64,000 nucleotides of DNA, taken from Pseudomonas sp. EpS/L25 (lineage in GTDB: Bacteria; Pseudomonadota; Gammaproteobacteria; Pseudomonadales; Pseudomonadaceae). The position numbers and the translations under genes were made by a program. Shown piece by piece: positions 25,555 to 36,100 of the stretch (position 1 is the stretch's first letter; each line of letters starts with the position of its first letter). The notes under the pieces were generated by a model that was not told the DNA's origin, ran no database searches, and saw nothing but the letters and a program-made list of their open reading frames with translations. The DNA is taken from positions 587,223 to 651,222 of the forward strand of contig NZ_LNUP01000015.1 of the NCBI RefSeq assembly GCF_001512295.1. The letters run 5' to 3'.

Positions 25555-26514
25555 TTAGCAGACCACTCGCTGCGGCGTGCCGGCGAGATGGCCGCGGGCA
25601 TTGTCGGCGAGCTGGCCGATGATGCGCTGGCGGGCTTCGCGACTGCCCCAGGCGTTGTGCGGGGTGACGATCAGCCGCGGAATGTCGCCGGCCAGGAGTG
25701 GATTGCCCTCGCGCGGGGGCTCCACGCTGAGTACGTCGGTGGCGGCGCCGGCCAGGTGGCCGCGTCTCAGGCAGTCGGCCAGCGCCTGCTCGTCGACGAT
25801 GCCGCCACGGGCGGTGTTGACCAGGAAGGCCGTGGGCTTCATCGCCGCCAGTTCCGCCGCACCGAGCATGCCGCGGGTCTGCTCGGTGAGCGGGCAGTGC
25901 AGGGTGAGGGCATCCACCTGGGGCAGCAGTTCGGCCAGCGGCAGGCTGCCAGGACGGGCCGGGCGACCGGGCAGTTGCCCCACCAGGGTCTTCATACCGA
26001 AGGCTTCGGCCAGGCGCTTGACCGCGCTGCCCAGTTCACCGAGGCCCAGCAGGCCGAGGGTCTTGCCCTCCAGTTCGACGATGGGATGGTCCAGCAGGCA
26101 GAACTGCTTGGCGGTCTGCCAGTGCCCGGCGCGGACGTCCGCCTGGTAGTCCGGCAGCCGGGTGGCCAGCGCCAGCAGCAGGGCCAGGGTGTGCTGGGCC
26201 ACCGAGGCGGTGCCATAGCCCTGGCAATTGCAGACGCGCACGCCCTGGGCGCGGGCGGCGTCCAGATCGACGTTGTTGGTGCCGGTGGCACTGACCAATA
26301 CCAGCTTCAGCTCCGGGCAGGCCGCCAGGATGGCGGCATCCAGCATCACCTTGTTGACGATGGCGACCTGGGCCCCTGCCAAGCGGGCGGCGACGTCACC
26401 CTGCGCGGTGGCGGGGTGCAGTTCCAGCTCGTCGAACACCGCGCGTAGCGGCGCCGGGTCCAGATCGCCCAGGTCGAGGGAGGCATAGTCGAGGAACACG
26501 GCGCGAACGGGCAT
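25555..26514 (-). CDS. D-2-hydroxyacid dehydrogenase (glycerate/hydroxypyruvate reductase type)
   Basis: The 319-residue NAD(P)-dependent enzyme has the Rossmann loop [10 protein letters not shown] near residue 147, the pattern [34 protein letters not shown] with the catalytic arginine, and the catalytic histidine in VTPHNAWGS. The motif set and length fit glycerate dehydrogenase/hydroxypyruvate reductase (HprA-like) more than D-lactate or phosphoglycerate dehydrogenase. It ends 29 bases before rsmC and may share its transcript. Confidence 0.85.
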   Translation of the reverse strand: MPVRAVFLDYASLDLGDLDPAPLRAVFDELELHPATAQGDVAARLAGAQVAIVNKVMLDAAILAACPELKLVLVSATGTNNVDLDAARAQGVRVCNCQGYGTASVAQHTLALLLALATRLPDYQADVRAGHWQTAKQFCLLDHPIVELEGKTLGLLGLGELGSAVKRLAEAFGMKTLVGQLPGRPARPGSLPLAELLPQVDALTLHCPLTEQTRGMLGAAELAAMKPTAFLVNTARGGIVDEQALADCLRRGHLAGAATDVLSVEPPREGNPLLAGDIPRLIVTPHNAWGSREARQRIIGQLADNARGHLAGTPQRVVC

Positions 26515-26607
26515 GACGACTCCAGCGAGAGAGGGCGGGAGGTCGAGCCTAGCAGCCAGGCGTCATCCAGGAAAACCGGCAGGAGGCGGCTGGAGTATGC
26601 TGGGTGG

Positions 26608-27198
26608 ATGAATTACCTCGCGCATCTGCACCTGGGCGGCCCTGGCCGCGAAGATCGACTCGGCAGCCTCTATGGTGATTTCGTCAAGGGCTCGCCGGAT
26701 GCCTGGCCGACCGGCATTGCCGCCGGTATCCGCCTGCACCGGCGCATCGACGTCTACACCGACGACCATCCCCTGGTGATCCAGGCCAAGACCCGCCTGC
26801 CTGCGGCGCGGCGGCGGGTGGCCGGGCTGCTGGTGGACGTGTTCTTCGATCACTGCCTGGCCCGGCACTGGCACGACTATGCTGACCAGTCCCTGCCCAG
26901 CTTCACTGCCGACTGCTATAGAACCCTGCTCGAGGAGCCGGCGCTGCCGCCGCGACTGGCGCGCATCGCCCCGCTCATGGCGCAACAGGATTGGCTCGGC
27001 AGCTATACGGATTTCGCCGTGCTGGAGCGAGTGGTGGAAGGCATGGCACGGCGGCTGTCACGCCCCGAGTTGCTGGCCGGGGCCTTCGCCGAACTGGCCG
27101 TCGCCTACGACGGCCTGGAAGAGGACTTCCGCCGCTTCTATCCGCAGCTGCAGGCCTTCGCCGCCGCCGAGCGGGCCGCGGCGCGGCTCACCGGCTGA
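26608..27198 (+). CDS. acpH: Acyl carrier protein phosphodiesterase AcpH
   Basis: The 196-residue protein starts MNYLAHLHL and has GSLYGDFVKG, GIRLHRRIDVYTD and LVDVFFDHCLARHW, the metal-binding histidine/aspartate pattern of the AcpH branch of HD-like phosphodiesterases. AcpH removes 4'-phosphopantetheine from holo-ACP. Its last 61 bases overlap the 3' end of the convergent OlsA-type gene, an unusually deep antisense overlap. Confidence 0.9.
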   Translation: MNYLAHLHLGGPGREDRLGSLYGDFVKGSPDAWPTGIAAGIRLHRRIDVYTDDHPLVIQAKTRLPAARRRVAGLLVDVFFDHCLARHWHDYADQSLPSFTADCYRTLLEEPALPPRLARIAPLMAQQDWLGSYTDFAVLERVVEGMARRLSRPELLAGAFAELAVAYDGLEEDFRRFYPQLQAFAAAERAAARLTG

Positions 27199-27938
27199 AT
27201 CCCCAGGCACGCGGCGATGGCCGCCTGGCACTGGCCGGCCAGGACCTGGCGGGGTTGACCGCCGGACGGCAGCGGCGGCAGCAATTCGAGCCGGAGGGTG
27301 GTCCCGCCGCGTTCCAGCAACCGGCGCAGGTGGCTGACCAGGTCGTCGTCGCCGATGAAGGCCGCCTCCCGGTCGGGCAGGCCGTCACGCCAGTAGCTCA
27401 GGGCCACCGGCTGCAACGGGGTGCCGGTGGCGATGGCTGGGCTCAGCAGGCGACCGTGGAAGGTCTTGAGCTGGCTGCCATCGGTGGTGGTGCCTTCGGG
27501 GAAGAGCACCAGCGAGAAGCCCTGGGTCAGGCGCGCCGTCAGGGCGTCGCCCAGCGCCTCGCCGCGTTCGGCGCCGCGCTGGATGAACAGGGTGCCGGCC
27601 TGGCGGGTCAGCCAGCCGGCGAAGGGCCAGGACGCCACCTCCGCCTTGGACAGGAAGCTCAGCGGCTGCAGGCTGCCGATGCCGATGATATCGAGCCAGG
27701 AGACGTGATTGGCCAGCCAGAGATGGGTACCGGCGGCCGGTGCGCCCCGGACTTCCAGGCGCAGGCGCAAGGCCGCGGCCAGCACCCGGAAGAAGCGCCG
27801 GGTCAGCCGCTGACGTACACCCAGGCACGGACGGCGGCTGAGCGTCGTCGCCAGGGCCACGCCCAGGGCGAACAGCGCGCCGAGCAGCAGCGCGGCGAGC
27901 ACCGGCAGCAGGCGCAGGCCGAGGCGCAGTCGGCTCAT
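27138..27938 (-). CDS. olsA: OlsA-type 1-acyl-glycerol/lyso-ornithine lipid O-acyltransferase
   Basis: The 266-residue PlsC-fold protein has a membrane anchor (about residues 5-28), the acyltransferase motif NHVSWLD (HX4D, near residue 76), [11 protein letters not shown], the second motif [12 protein letters not shown] and a PVALSYW block. It overlaps the upstream OlsB gene by four bases, so the pair is translationally coupled and OlsA is the natural assignment: it adds the second acyl chain to lyso-ornithine lipid. Its C-terminal 20 residues, rich in alanine, are encoded opposite acpH. Confidence 0.87.
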   Translation of the reverse strand: MSRLRLGLRLLPVLAALLLGALFALGVALATTLSRRPCLGVRQRLTRRFFRVLAAALRLRLEVRGAPAAGTHLWLANHVSWLDIIGIGSLQPLSFLSKAEVASWPFAGWLTRQAGTLFIQRGAERGEALGDALTARLTQGFSLVLFPEGTTTDGSQLKTFHGRLLSPAIATGTPLQPVALSYWRDGLPDREAAFIGDDDLVSHLRRLLERGGTTLRLELLPPLPSGGQPRQVLAGQCQAAIAACLGIQPVSRAAARSAAAKACSCG

Positions 27939-28663
27939 ACCGCGGCCTTGAAGTGGCGGGCGTAGCGGGGGCAGAGGTCTTCGCGGTGCAGCAGGATGAA
28001 GACGTCGGCCACGCCGAACTCCGGGTCCCAGCAGGGCGCGCCGCAGACCTGGGCGCCCAGGCGCAGATAGGCCTTGAGCAGGGGCGGCAACTGCACCACC
28101 AGGTTGTCCGGCACGGCGACGAAGGGCAGTGGGCGCCGCGGCGTGGCGCGGATCGCCGGGCTGCGCTCGTCACGGGCGGCGTGGCGCAGCAGGGCGGCGG
28201 CCTGCAAACCGCCATCGGCCATGGGTACGCTGGCGCAGCCCATCAGGTAGCGATAGCCGCCACCGGCCATGACCTCGGCCAGTTCGGCCCAGAGCAGGGC
28301 GATGGCCGCGCCGGTGCGGTGGCCGTTGGCGACGCAGGTCCGCCCGATTTCCAGGATCGGCCCCTGCAGCTCATCGAGGCCGTCCAGTTGGAATTCGCTT
28401 TCGCTGTAGAGACTGCCGACCTGGGCCCGGCGGCGACCGTCGAGCAGGCGCGTGGTGGCGATCAGCTCGCCGCTGCGCAGGTCGCGTACGCCCAGATGCA
28501 GGCAGTGGGCATCGAAGGCGTCCTGGTCGAGGCCGTCGGCGAAATGGACGCCGTAGGTACTGCCGAAGACCGAGGCCCGCAGGCGCTGGGCGGCGCGGAT
28601 GTCCGCGGTGGTCGACAGGCGTTCGGCGCGAAGCGCGGGCGGTGCGGACACTGGAAGCGGCAT
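27935..28663 (-). CDS. olsB: OlsB-type L-ornithine N-alpha-acyltransferase
   Basis: The 242-residue GNAT-like protein has [22 protein letters not shown], the [16 protein letters not shown] block and a C-terminal [18 protein letters not shown]...[10 protein letters not shown], the pattern of OlsB proteins. It transfers a 3-hydroxyacyl group from ACP to ornithine, the first step of ornithine lipid synthesis, which helps when phosphate is scarce. I chose the ATG at 28663 because AGGAG precedes it by seven bases. No Pho box was identified upstream. Confidence 0.87.
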   Translation of the reverse strand: MPLPVSAPPALRAERLSTTADIRAAQRLRASVFGSTYGVHFADGLDQDAFDAHCLHLGVRDLRSGELIATTRLLDGRRRAQVGSLYSESEFQLDGLDELQGPILEIGRTCVANGHRTGAAIALLWAELAEVMAGGGYRYLMGCASVPMADGGLQAAALLRHAARDERSPAIRATPRRPLPFVAVPDNLVVQLPPLLKAYLRLGAQVCGAPCWDPEFGVADVFILLHREDLCPRYARHFKAAV

Positions 28664-28888
28664 GGCAGGGCTCCTGCAACGGTTGTGCAGCAAACCCTAG
28701 GTAGCCCCCATGACAGCCCCGTGAAGCGGTCATGGCGATTGCGTGACGAGCGGTCGTCGACCGTTGCAGGGGCGCCGTCCGGATGCCTCGCCGCGCCACC
28801 GGGCTGACCGAACGCATTCGCAATTGCTAGGTTGGACGCGTAGACTGATGCGTCATCCTATTTTTTTCCCAGCATGAAGGTTCTGGCC

Positions 28889-29374
28889 ATGCAGATCGCG
28901 GCGAACACGGCGGTATCCATCGACTACACCCTGACCAACGACGCCGGCGAAGTCATCGACAGCTCCGCTGGTGGTGCTCCGCTGGTCTACCTGCAAGGCG
29001 CGGGCAACATCATCCCGGGTCTCGAGCGCGCCCTGTCCGGCAAAGAGGCGGGTGACGAGCTGAAGGTGGCCATCGAGCCGGAAGACGCCTACGGCGAATA
29101 CAGCCCCGAGCTGGTCGCTACCCTGGGTCGCGAAATGTTCGAAGGCGTGGACGAGCTGGAAGTGGGCATGCAGTTCCATGCCTCCGGCCCGGACGGCGCC
29201 ATGCAGATCGTCACCGTGCGTGACATCGAGGGCGACCAGGTCACCGTCGACGGCAATCATCCCCTGGCCGGCCAGCGCCTGAACTTCGCCGTCAAGGTCG
29301 TCAACGTGCGTGCTGCCAGCGACGAAGAGATCGCCCACGGTCACATCCATGGCGAGGGTGGTCACCACCACTAA
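28889..29374 (+). CDS. slyD: SlyD-like FKBP peptidyl-prolyl isomerase
   Basis: The 161-residue protein has the FKBP half-domain pattern (VSIDYTLTNDAGEVIDSS, YLQGAGNIIPGLERAL), the inserted IF chaperone domain (PEDAYGEYSPELV...GMQFHAS), and a histidine-rich C-terminus (HGHIHGEGGHHH) that probably binds nickel or other metals. It assists proline-limited folding and metallocentre assembly. An earlier ATG at 28874 exists; the AAGG site at 28877-28880 spaces best for 28889. Confidence 0.9.
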   Translation: MQIAANTAVSIDYTLTNDAGEVIDSSAGGAPLVYLQGAGNIIPGLERALSGKEAGDELKVAIEPEDAYGEYSPELVATLGREMFEGVDELEVGMQFHASGPDGAMQIVTVRDIEGDQVTVDGNHPLAGQRLNFAVKVVNVRAASDEEIAHGHIHGEGGHHH

Positions 29375-29395
29375 GTCTGGCGACAGGCTCCTCGT

Positions 29396-29429
29396 GACGC
29401 CCGCGCCCGGCTCTGCCGGCGCGGGCGTC
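29396..29429 (+). terminator. Terminator of the SlyD-like gene
   Basis: GACGCCCGCGCC (29396-29407) pairs perfectly with GGCGCGGGCGTC (29418-29429), 22 bases after the stop codon. The stem is very stable; the following GTCGTTTCT is only a weak T-tract. Confidence 0.65.
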
Positions 29430-29456
29430 GTCGTTTCTGCGCTGCGGTGATCGCCT

Positions 29457-29488
29457 TCACCCCAACCCTCTCCCGCGGGGAGAGAGGG
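29457..29488. repeat. CCCTCTCCC/GGGAGAG palindromic repeat copy
   Basis: This single copy (ACCCCAACCCTCTCCC, then GCG, then GGGAGAGAGGG) belongs to the family found at 16851-17027 and 31769-31801. It lies between the SlyD terminator and a decayed REPIN in the gap between convergent genes. Confidence 0.55.
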
Positions 29489-29500
29489 CTGGTCAGCGGC

Positions 29501-29571
29501 GTAGCGTAGCCTCGTCCACCTTGGGACACCCGGCCAACACGTGGAAAACGCTGCGCGGTTTTCCACGCTAC
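29501..29571. repeat. Decayed REPIN: one intact and one shortened GTAG REP
   Basis: The minus-strand REP at 29541-29571 differs from the REP at 20813-20843 by one base in the loop region and keeps the GTGGAAAA/TTTTCCAC stem. Facing it, 29501-29519 starts with GTAGCG and ends with AGCCTCGTCCAC, matching both ends of a REP but lacking about twelve internal bases. The pair therefore looks like a REPIN with one deleted arm, between convergent slyD and cysZ. Confidence 0.6.
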
Positions 29572-29586
29572 CGGGCCAGGACCTCC

Positions 29587-30339
29587 TTACGGACGCACCA
29601 CCAGCGCCTGGTTGCCTTCCTCGCGGACCCAGAACAGCGTCGCGCCGGCCACGGCGGCGGGCATGAACAGGGCGTTCAGGCCGGGTACCAGCAGCGCCAG
29701 GTAGGTCACGCCACCGAAGCCCAGGCAGCGCAGGCGGCGGGTGCGCAGCCAGGCGAGCATGCTGCGGAAATCCAGCTTGTGGTTGTCGGCGGGCAGGTCG
29801 ATGTACTGCACCGCCATCATCCAGACGCCGAACAGGATCCACAGCGGTGCGGCGATCAGGTTGAGGCCGGGGATGAAGGTCAGCACCAGCAGGCCCAGGG
29901 CGCGCGGCAGGTAGTAGCCCAGCTTGCGCAGCTCGCGCTGCAGGGTACGGGGCACCATGGTCACCAGTTCGGTGAGACTGAAGGGCGGAAAGTCGTCCTG
30001 GCCGCGCACCATGACCTCGATCTTTTCCGACAGGAAACCGTTGAACGGCGCTGCCACCAGGTTGGCCAGCAGGGTGAAGGTGAAGAAGATGATCGCCAGC
30101 AGCAGGATGACGAACAGCGGCCAGAGCAGCCACTCGACGAAGCCGGCCCAGGCCGGCAGGGTCGGCATCAGTTGTGTCATCCAGCCGCCGAATTGGCGGA
30201 CGGCGAAGGTGAGGATGGCCGCGTAGAGCAGCAGATTGATGGTCAGCGGGATGACCACGAAGCGGCGCATGCCGGGGCGGGTCACCAGGCGCAGGCCTTC
30301 GGCGAAGTAGGCGGAGCCGGACAGGGGAGCGACAGCCAT
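29587..30339 (-). CDS. cysZ: CysZ sulfate transporter
   Basis: The 250-residue protein has four or more hydrophobic segments and the CysZ/EI24 pattern: [20 protein letters not shown] at the start, [35 protein letters not shown] and [10 protein letters not shown] near the C-terminus. It imports sulfate for cysteine synthesis. I chose the ATG at 30339, preceded by AGGAA; the frame remains open a further ten codons. Confidence 0.9.
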   Translation of the reverse strand: MAVAPLSGSAYFAEGLRLVTRPGMRRFVVIPLTINLLLYAAILTFAVRQFGGWMTQLMPTLPAWAGFVEWLLWPLFVILLLAIIFFTFTLLANLVAAPFNGFLSEKIEVMVRGQDDFPPFSLTELVTMVPRTLQRELRKLGYYLPRALGLLVLTFIPGLNLIAAPLWILFGVWMMAVQYIDLPADNHKLDFRSMLAWLRTRRLRCLGFGGVTYLALLVPGLNALFMPAAVAGATLFWVREEGNQALVVRP

Positions 30340-31614
<1,275 letters not shown>

Positions 31615-31625
31615 GGCTTGGCTGC

Positions 31626-31663
31626 AAAAGTAAAACCCCGGCACTGGCCGGGGTTTTACTTTT
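31626..31663. terminator. Bidirectional terminator after trxB
   Basis: The 17-base arm AAAAGTAAAACCCCGGC (31626-31642) and its exact complement (31647-31663) flank a four-base loop. A-rich and T-rich edges make it a rho-independent terminator in both directions, serving convergent trxB and glyA. Confidence 0.85.
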
Positions 31664-31725
31664 CCGGGGCTTCCGGCGGGCGGCAGGATCCGGCTTGGCT
31701 ACCTTGACGACCCTTCTGGAAATGC

Positions 31726-31761
31726 AACGAGCCCCGGCCGATTGGTCGGGGCTCGTTTTTT
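31726..31761 (+). terminator. Second terminator after trxB
   Basis: AACGAGCCCCGGCC (31726-31739) pairs with GGTCGGGGCTCGTT (31744-31757), with one G-T pair, and ends in six Ts. This is a canonical rho-independent terminator on the plus strand, behind the first one. Confidence 0.8.
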
Positions 31762-31768
31762 GGGTTTT

Positions 31769-31801
31769 CCCTCACCCCGGCCCTCTCCCAGGGGGAGAGG
31801 G
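31769..31801. repeat. CCCTCTCCC/GGGAGAGGG palindromic repeat copy
   Basis: CCCTCACCCCGG is followed by CCCTCTCCC-AGG-GGGAGAGGG, the same unit as at 16851. It lies between the trxB terminator and the glyA stop codon. Confidence 0.55.
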
Positions 31802-31815
31802 AGACGGTACGCCTC

Positions 31816-33069
31816 TTACTTACCGTACACCGGCAGGCGGGCGCAGACGGCCTTGACCTTCTCGCGCACGGCGTCGATCACGGACTCGTCGCCCATGTTG
31901 CCGAGGATGTCGCAGATCCAGCCGGCCAGTTCGCGGCACTCGGCTTCCTGGAAGCCGCGGGTGGTAACGGCCGGGGTGCCGATGCGCAGGCCGGAGGTGA
32001 CGAAGGGCGAGCGCGGATCGTTCGGCACCGAGTTCTTGTTCACGGTGATGAAGGCGCGGCCCAGGGCGGCGTCCGCGTCCTTGCCGGTGATTTCCTGCTT
32101 GATCAGGCTGAGCAGGAACAGGTGGTTGTCGGTGCCACCGGAGACCACGTCGAAGCCACGCTCGATGAAGACGCCGGCCATGGCCTGGGCGTTCCTGATC
32201 ACCTGCTGCTGGTAGGTCTTGAACTCGGGTTGCAGGGCTTCCTTGAAGCACACCGCCTTGCCGGCGATGACGTGCATCAGCGGGCCCCCCTGGGCGCCGG
32301 GGAAGACCGCCGAGTTGAGTTTCTTCTCGATGGCCTCGTTGGCCTTGGCCAGGATCAGGCCGCCGCGCGGGCCGCGCAGGGTCTTGTGGGTGGTGCTGGT
32401 GACCACGTCGGCGAAGGGTACCGGGTTCGGGTAGACGCCCGCGGCGACCAGGCCGGCGAAGTGGGCCATGTCGACGAACAGGTAGGCACCCACGGCATCG
32501 GCGATGGCGCGGAAGCGGGCGAAGTCCAGCACCTGGGAGTAGGCGGAGTAGCCGGCGACGATGACCTTGGGCTTGTGCTCCTGGGCCAGGCGCTCGACCT
32601 CGGCGTAGTCGATCAGGCCCTGCTCGTCGATGCCGTACTGCACGGCGTTGTACAGCTTGCCGGAGGAGGAGACGGTGGCACCGTGGGTCAGGTGGCCGCC
32701 GTGAGCCAGGCTCATGCCGAGGATGGTGTCACCGGCTTCGATCAGTGCCAGGTACACGGCCGAATTGGCCTGGGAGCCGGAGTGCGGCTGGACGTTGGCA
32801 TAGTCGGCGCCGAACAGCTGCTTGGCGCGGTCGATGGCCAGTTGCTCGACGACGTCGACGTATTCGCAGCCGCCGTAGTAGCGCTTGTGGGGATAGCCTT
32901 CGGCGTACTTGTTGGTCAGCACCGAACCCTGGGCCTCCATGACCGCCGGACTGGTGTAGTTTTCCGAGGCGATCAGCTCGATGTGATCTTCCTGGCGCTG
33001 GGCTTCCTGCTGCATGGCGGCATGAAGGTCGGCGTCGAAGCGGGCGAGGGTGGTTTCACGGCTGAACAT
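31816..33069 (-). CDS. glyA: Serine hydroxymethyltransferase GlyA
   Basis: The 417-residue PLP enzyme has [20 protein letters not shown], the PLP-lysine segment [16 protein letters not shown] near residue 229, and [14 protein letters not shown]. It interconverts serine and glycine with tetrahydrofolate. The ATG at 33069 gives the family N-terminus; longer frames add non-homologous sequence. The gene follows morA on the same strand, as in P. aeruginosa, where a glyA paralogue neighbours morA. Confidence 0.95.
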   Translation of the reverse strand: MFSRETTLARFDADLHAAMQQEAQRQEDHIELIASENYTSPAVMEAQGSVLTNKYAEGYPHKRYYGGCEYVDVVEQLAIDRAKQLFGADYANVQPHSGSQANSAVYLALIEAGDTILGMSLAHGGHLTHGATVSSSGKLYNAVQYGIDEQGLIDYAEVERLAQEHKPKVIVAGYSAYSQVLDFARFRAIADAVGAYLFVDMAHFAGLVAAGVYPNPVPFADVVTSTTHKTLRGPRGGLILAKANEAIEKKLNSAVFPGAQGGPLMHVIAGKAVCFKEALQPEFKTYQQQVIRNAQAMAGVFIERGFDVVSGGTDNHLFLLSLIKQEITGKDADAALGRAFITVNKNSVPNDPRSPFVTSGLRIGTPAVTTRGFQEAECRELAGWICDILGNMGDESVIDAVREKVKAVCARLPVYGK

Positions 33070-33100
33070 GGCGGCAGGGTCCCCTGAGGCATGGCAAGAG

Positions 33101-33184
33101 CGAGCCCGGTCCGGGCTCGTGAAAGCCGCCATTCTACCCCATCGTGGGAAGCCTGAGGTATGAGCGCCGGTCATGCACCGGCGC
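33101..33184 (-). terminator. Two hairpins between morA and glyA
   Basis: Just after the morA stop, GCGCCGGT (33164-33171) and ACCGGCGC (33177-33184) form an 8-bp stem. Closer to glyA, CGAGCCCGG (33101-33109) and CCGGGCTCG (33111-33119) form a perfect palindrome around one base. Neither has a T-run on the minus strand. The first probably marks the morA transcript end; the second lies in the glyA leader. Confidence 0.45.
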
Positions 33185-33192
33185 CATGGGTC

Positions 33193-36100
33193 TCATGTGA
33201 GGACCGGGAACAGCCCCTGGCGCTCGAGGCGTTTGCGCAGTTGCTCCGGGGGCAGCGGGCGGTCGAACAGGAAGCCCTGGACCTCGTCGCAGCCATGGGC
33301 GCAGAGGAAGTCGAGCTGCTCCTGCTCCTCCACGCCTTCGGCGATCACCGAGAGATTGAGGCTGTGGGCCATGGCGATGATGGCCCGGGCGATCTGGGCG
33401 TCCTGCTCGCCATGGGGCAGACCGTCGACGAAGCTGCGGTCGATCTTGAGGATGTCGATGGGGAACTGCTTGAGGTAGTTGAGCGACGAGTAGCCGGTGC
33501 CGAAGTCGTCCACCGCGATGCACAGGCCCAGGCTCTTGAGTTCGCCCAGCAGCATCAGGGCCTCACCGACGTCGCGCATGAGGATGCTCTCGGTCAGCTC
33601 CAGCTCCAGGCAGGCCGGGGCCAGGCCGGTCTCGGCGAGGATCTGGGCGATGCGCTGGCCGAGCTGACCGTCGTTGAACTGGCGGGCGGAGAGATTGACC
33701 GAGACCTTGGGGATGCGCACCTTGGCGGCGTGCCATTCGCGCATCTGCCGACAGGCTTCGCGGATCACCCAGTCGCCCACCTGGACCACCAGGCCGATCT
33801 CTTCCAGCACCGGGATGAATTCGGCCGGGGAAACGTGGCCGCGCACCGGGTGCTCCCAGCGCAGCAGGGCCTCGACGCCGGTCAGGCGGCCATTGTCGCA
33901 GCGGTACTGCGGCTGGTAGTGCAGGCGGAATTCGCCCTGCAGCAGGGCGTGGCGCAGGTCAGCCTCCAGTTCCAGGCGCTCCAGGGCGCGGGCGTTCATC
34001 TCGGCCTGGTAGAACTGGAAGTTGTTCTTGCCCATCTCCTTGGCGTGGTACATGGCCGTGTCGGCGTTCTTCATCAGCTGGCTGAGTTCGTGGCCGTCCT
34101 GGGGCGAGAGGGCGATGCCGATGCTGGCGGAAACGAAGAATTCGCGGCCCTCGAGGATGAAGGCGTCGGAGAGCTGGGCGAGGATCTGTTCACCGACGCG
34201 GATCGCCTGGGCGAGGGCGGTTTCGCGGCTTTCCAGGCCGGACAGCAGCAGGGTGAACTCGTCGCCACCCATGCGCGCCACGCTGTCCTCGGTGCCGACA
34301 CAGGCGGTCAGGCGCACGGCCACTTCCTTGAGCAGGCGGTCGCCGGCGGCGTGGCCGAGGGAGTCGTTGATCGGCTTGAAGCGGTCGAGGTCGAGGAACA
34401 TCAGCACCACCCAGCTGCCGTTGTGGCGGCTCTGCTGCAGGGCGTTGTGCAGGCGATCCTGGAACAGGGTGCGGTTGGGCAGCAGGGTCAGGGCGTCGTA
34501 GTAGGCCAGGCGGTGGATGCGCCGCTCGCTGGCCTTGCGCTCGCTGATGTCGACGAAGAAGCAGACGTAGCTCATCAGGTCGCCGTCGTCGTCGCGGATG
34601 GCGGTGATGCCGACCCAGGAGGGATAGGGCTCGTTGTCGTGGCGGCGCTGCCAGAGTTCGCCTTCCCAGCTTTCCTCGGTACGCAGCTGTTGCATCACGT
34701 GCTGCAGCTGGTTGGCTTCCTGCTTGTCGGCACAGAGCATCATCGGCTGCTGGTCGAGTACCTGCTCGGGGGTGAAGCCGGTGATGCGGGTGAAGGTACG
34801 GTTGACGCGGACGATGTAGCCGGCCGGGTCGGTGACCAGGATGGCGCCGGCGGAGTGGTCGAACACCGTCGCCGCCATCCGCATGTCCTTGTCCGTGCGG
34901 CGCTGGGCGGAGATGTCGCGGCAGACGCCGAGCAGGCCGGCGAAGCGCTCGTGGTCGTCCCACAGCGGCTTGAGGCGCAGCTCGATCTGCAGGGTGTGGC
35001 CGGCGGCGTGCAGGCAATCGAGCACCTGGGGGGCGAAGCGCTCCTGGCGCAGGGCGGAGAGCGCGCGCGGGTCGTCGAGGCTGCGCATCAGGTGCTGCAG
35101 GGTACGGCGGAATTCCTGCAGCTGGCGGGTATGGACCACCAGGTCGGTCAGGCGGCGCCGCTGCAGGTCGGCGATGGGATAGCCGAGCAATTCCTCGACG
35201 GAGGGACTGATGTAGCTGAGCACCAGCTGGGCGTCGGTGGTGAAGATGACGTCGCTGATGCTCTCGGCCAATTGCCGGTAGCGGTTCTCGCTGTCACGCA
35301 GGCGGTCGCTGGCGCGCACCATGTCGGTGACGTCCAGGGCCAGCCCGACCACGCTGGCCGCGGTGCCGTCCGGGCGGCTGGCGAGACGCTGCTCGCGGAC
35401 GTCGAACCAGTGCCAGCCGCCGTTGCGATGCTGCCAGCGCAGCAGGCTGTTGCTCGGTTGGTCGGACAGCGTCGGTCGCATGCTCACCACCCGGGCGTGC
35501 AGCTCGGCATCGTCCGGGTGCAGGCGCTCGCGCCCGAGGCTGGTGAAGGCCTCGGGTGAATAGCCGAGCTTGAGCGCCAGCGGATGGCTCTCGTAGGTCA
35601 GCTCGCCACTGGCCACGTCGTAGGTGTAGAGGGTGTCGGGCGTGGCGCTGATCAGGTTGGACCAGAAGGCGTCACGCTCCAGCAGGCGCAATTCGCCGAG
35701 TTTGCGCTGGGTGATGTCGTTGAGGCTGAGCAGGGTGGCATCGAGGTGCTGGGGATCGGCCGGCAGGTGCATGGTCAGCCACAGATAACGCTCGCCCGCG
35801 GCGCTGTCGATACGGGTTTCCAGCTCCAGCACCTGCTGGCCGGAGAGCAGACCGGCCAGCAGCCGGTAGCGCTTGCCACCGGGTTGCAGGCGGGAATCGC
35901 CCACCAGTCGACTCCAGGCCTGGTCCAGCTGGTCGATGCCGAGCATCTCCAGCGCCCGCTGGTTGATCTCGGTGATGCGGACCCGTTGACCGAGACGTTC
36001 CAGGGCCTCGGGCTGGGTGGCGAAGAGGTTGGCGAGCTGTTCCGGCGTCTCGATGCCGAGCGTCTGCAGCGCCGGGTAGAGGCCGCTCAGGTCGACCACG

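Noticed and set aside
33160..35559. A 799-codon frame opposite morA
   Set aside because: It is a GC-rich antisense shadow. Its composition (glutamine, glycine, leucine, valine and histidine repeats) is typical of the complement of a coding strand, and morA is well supported.
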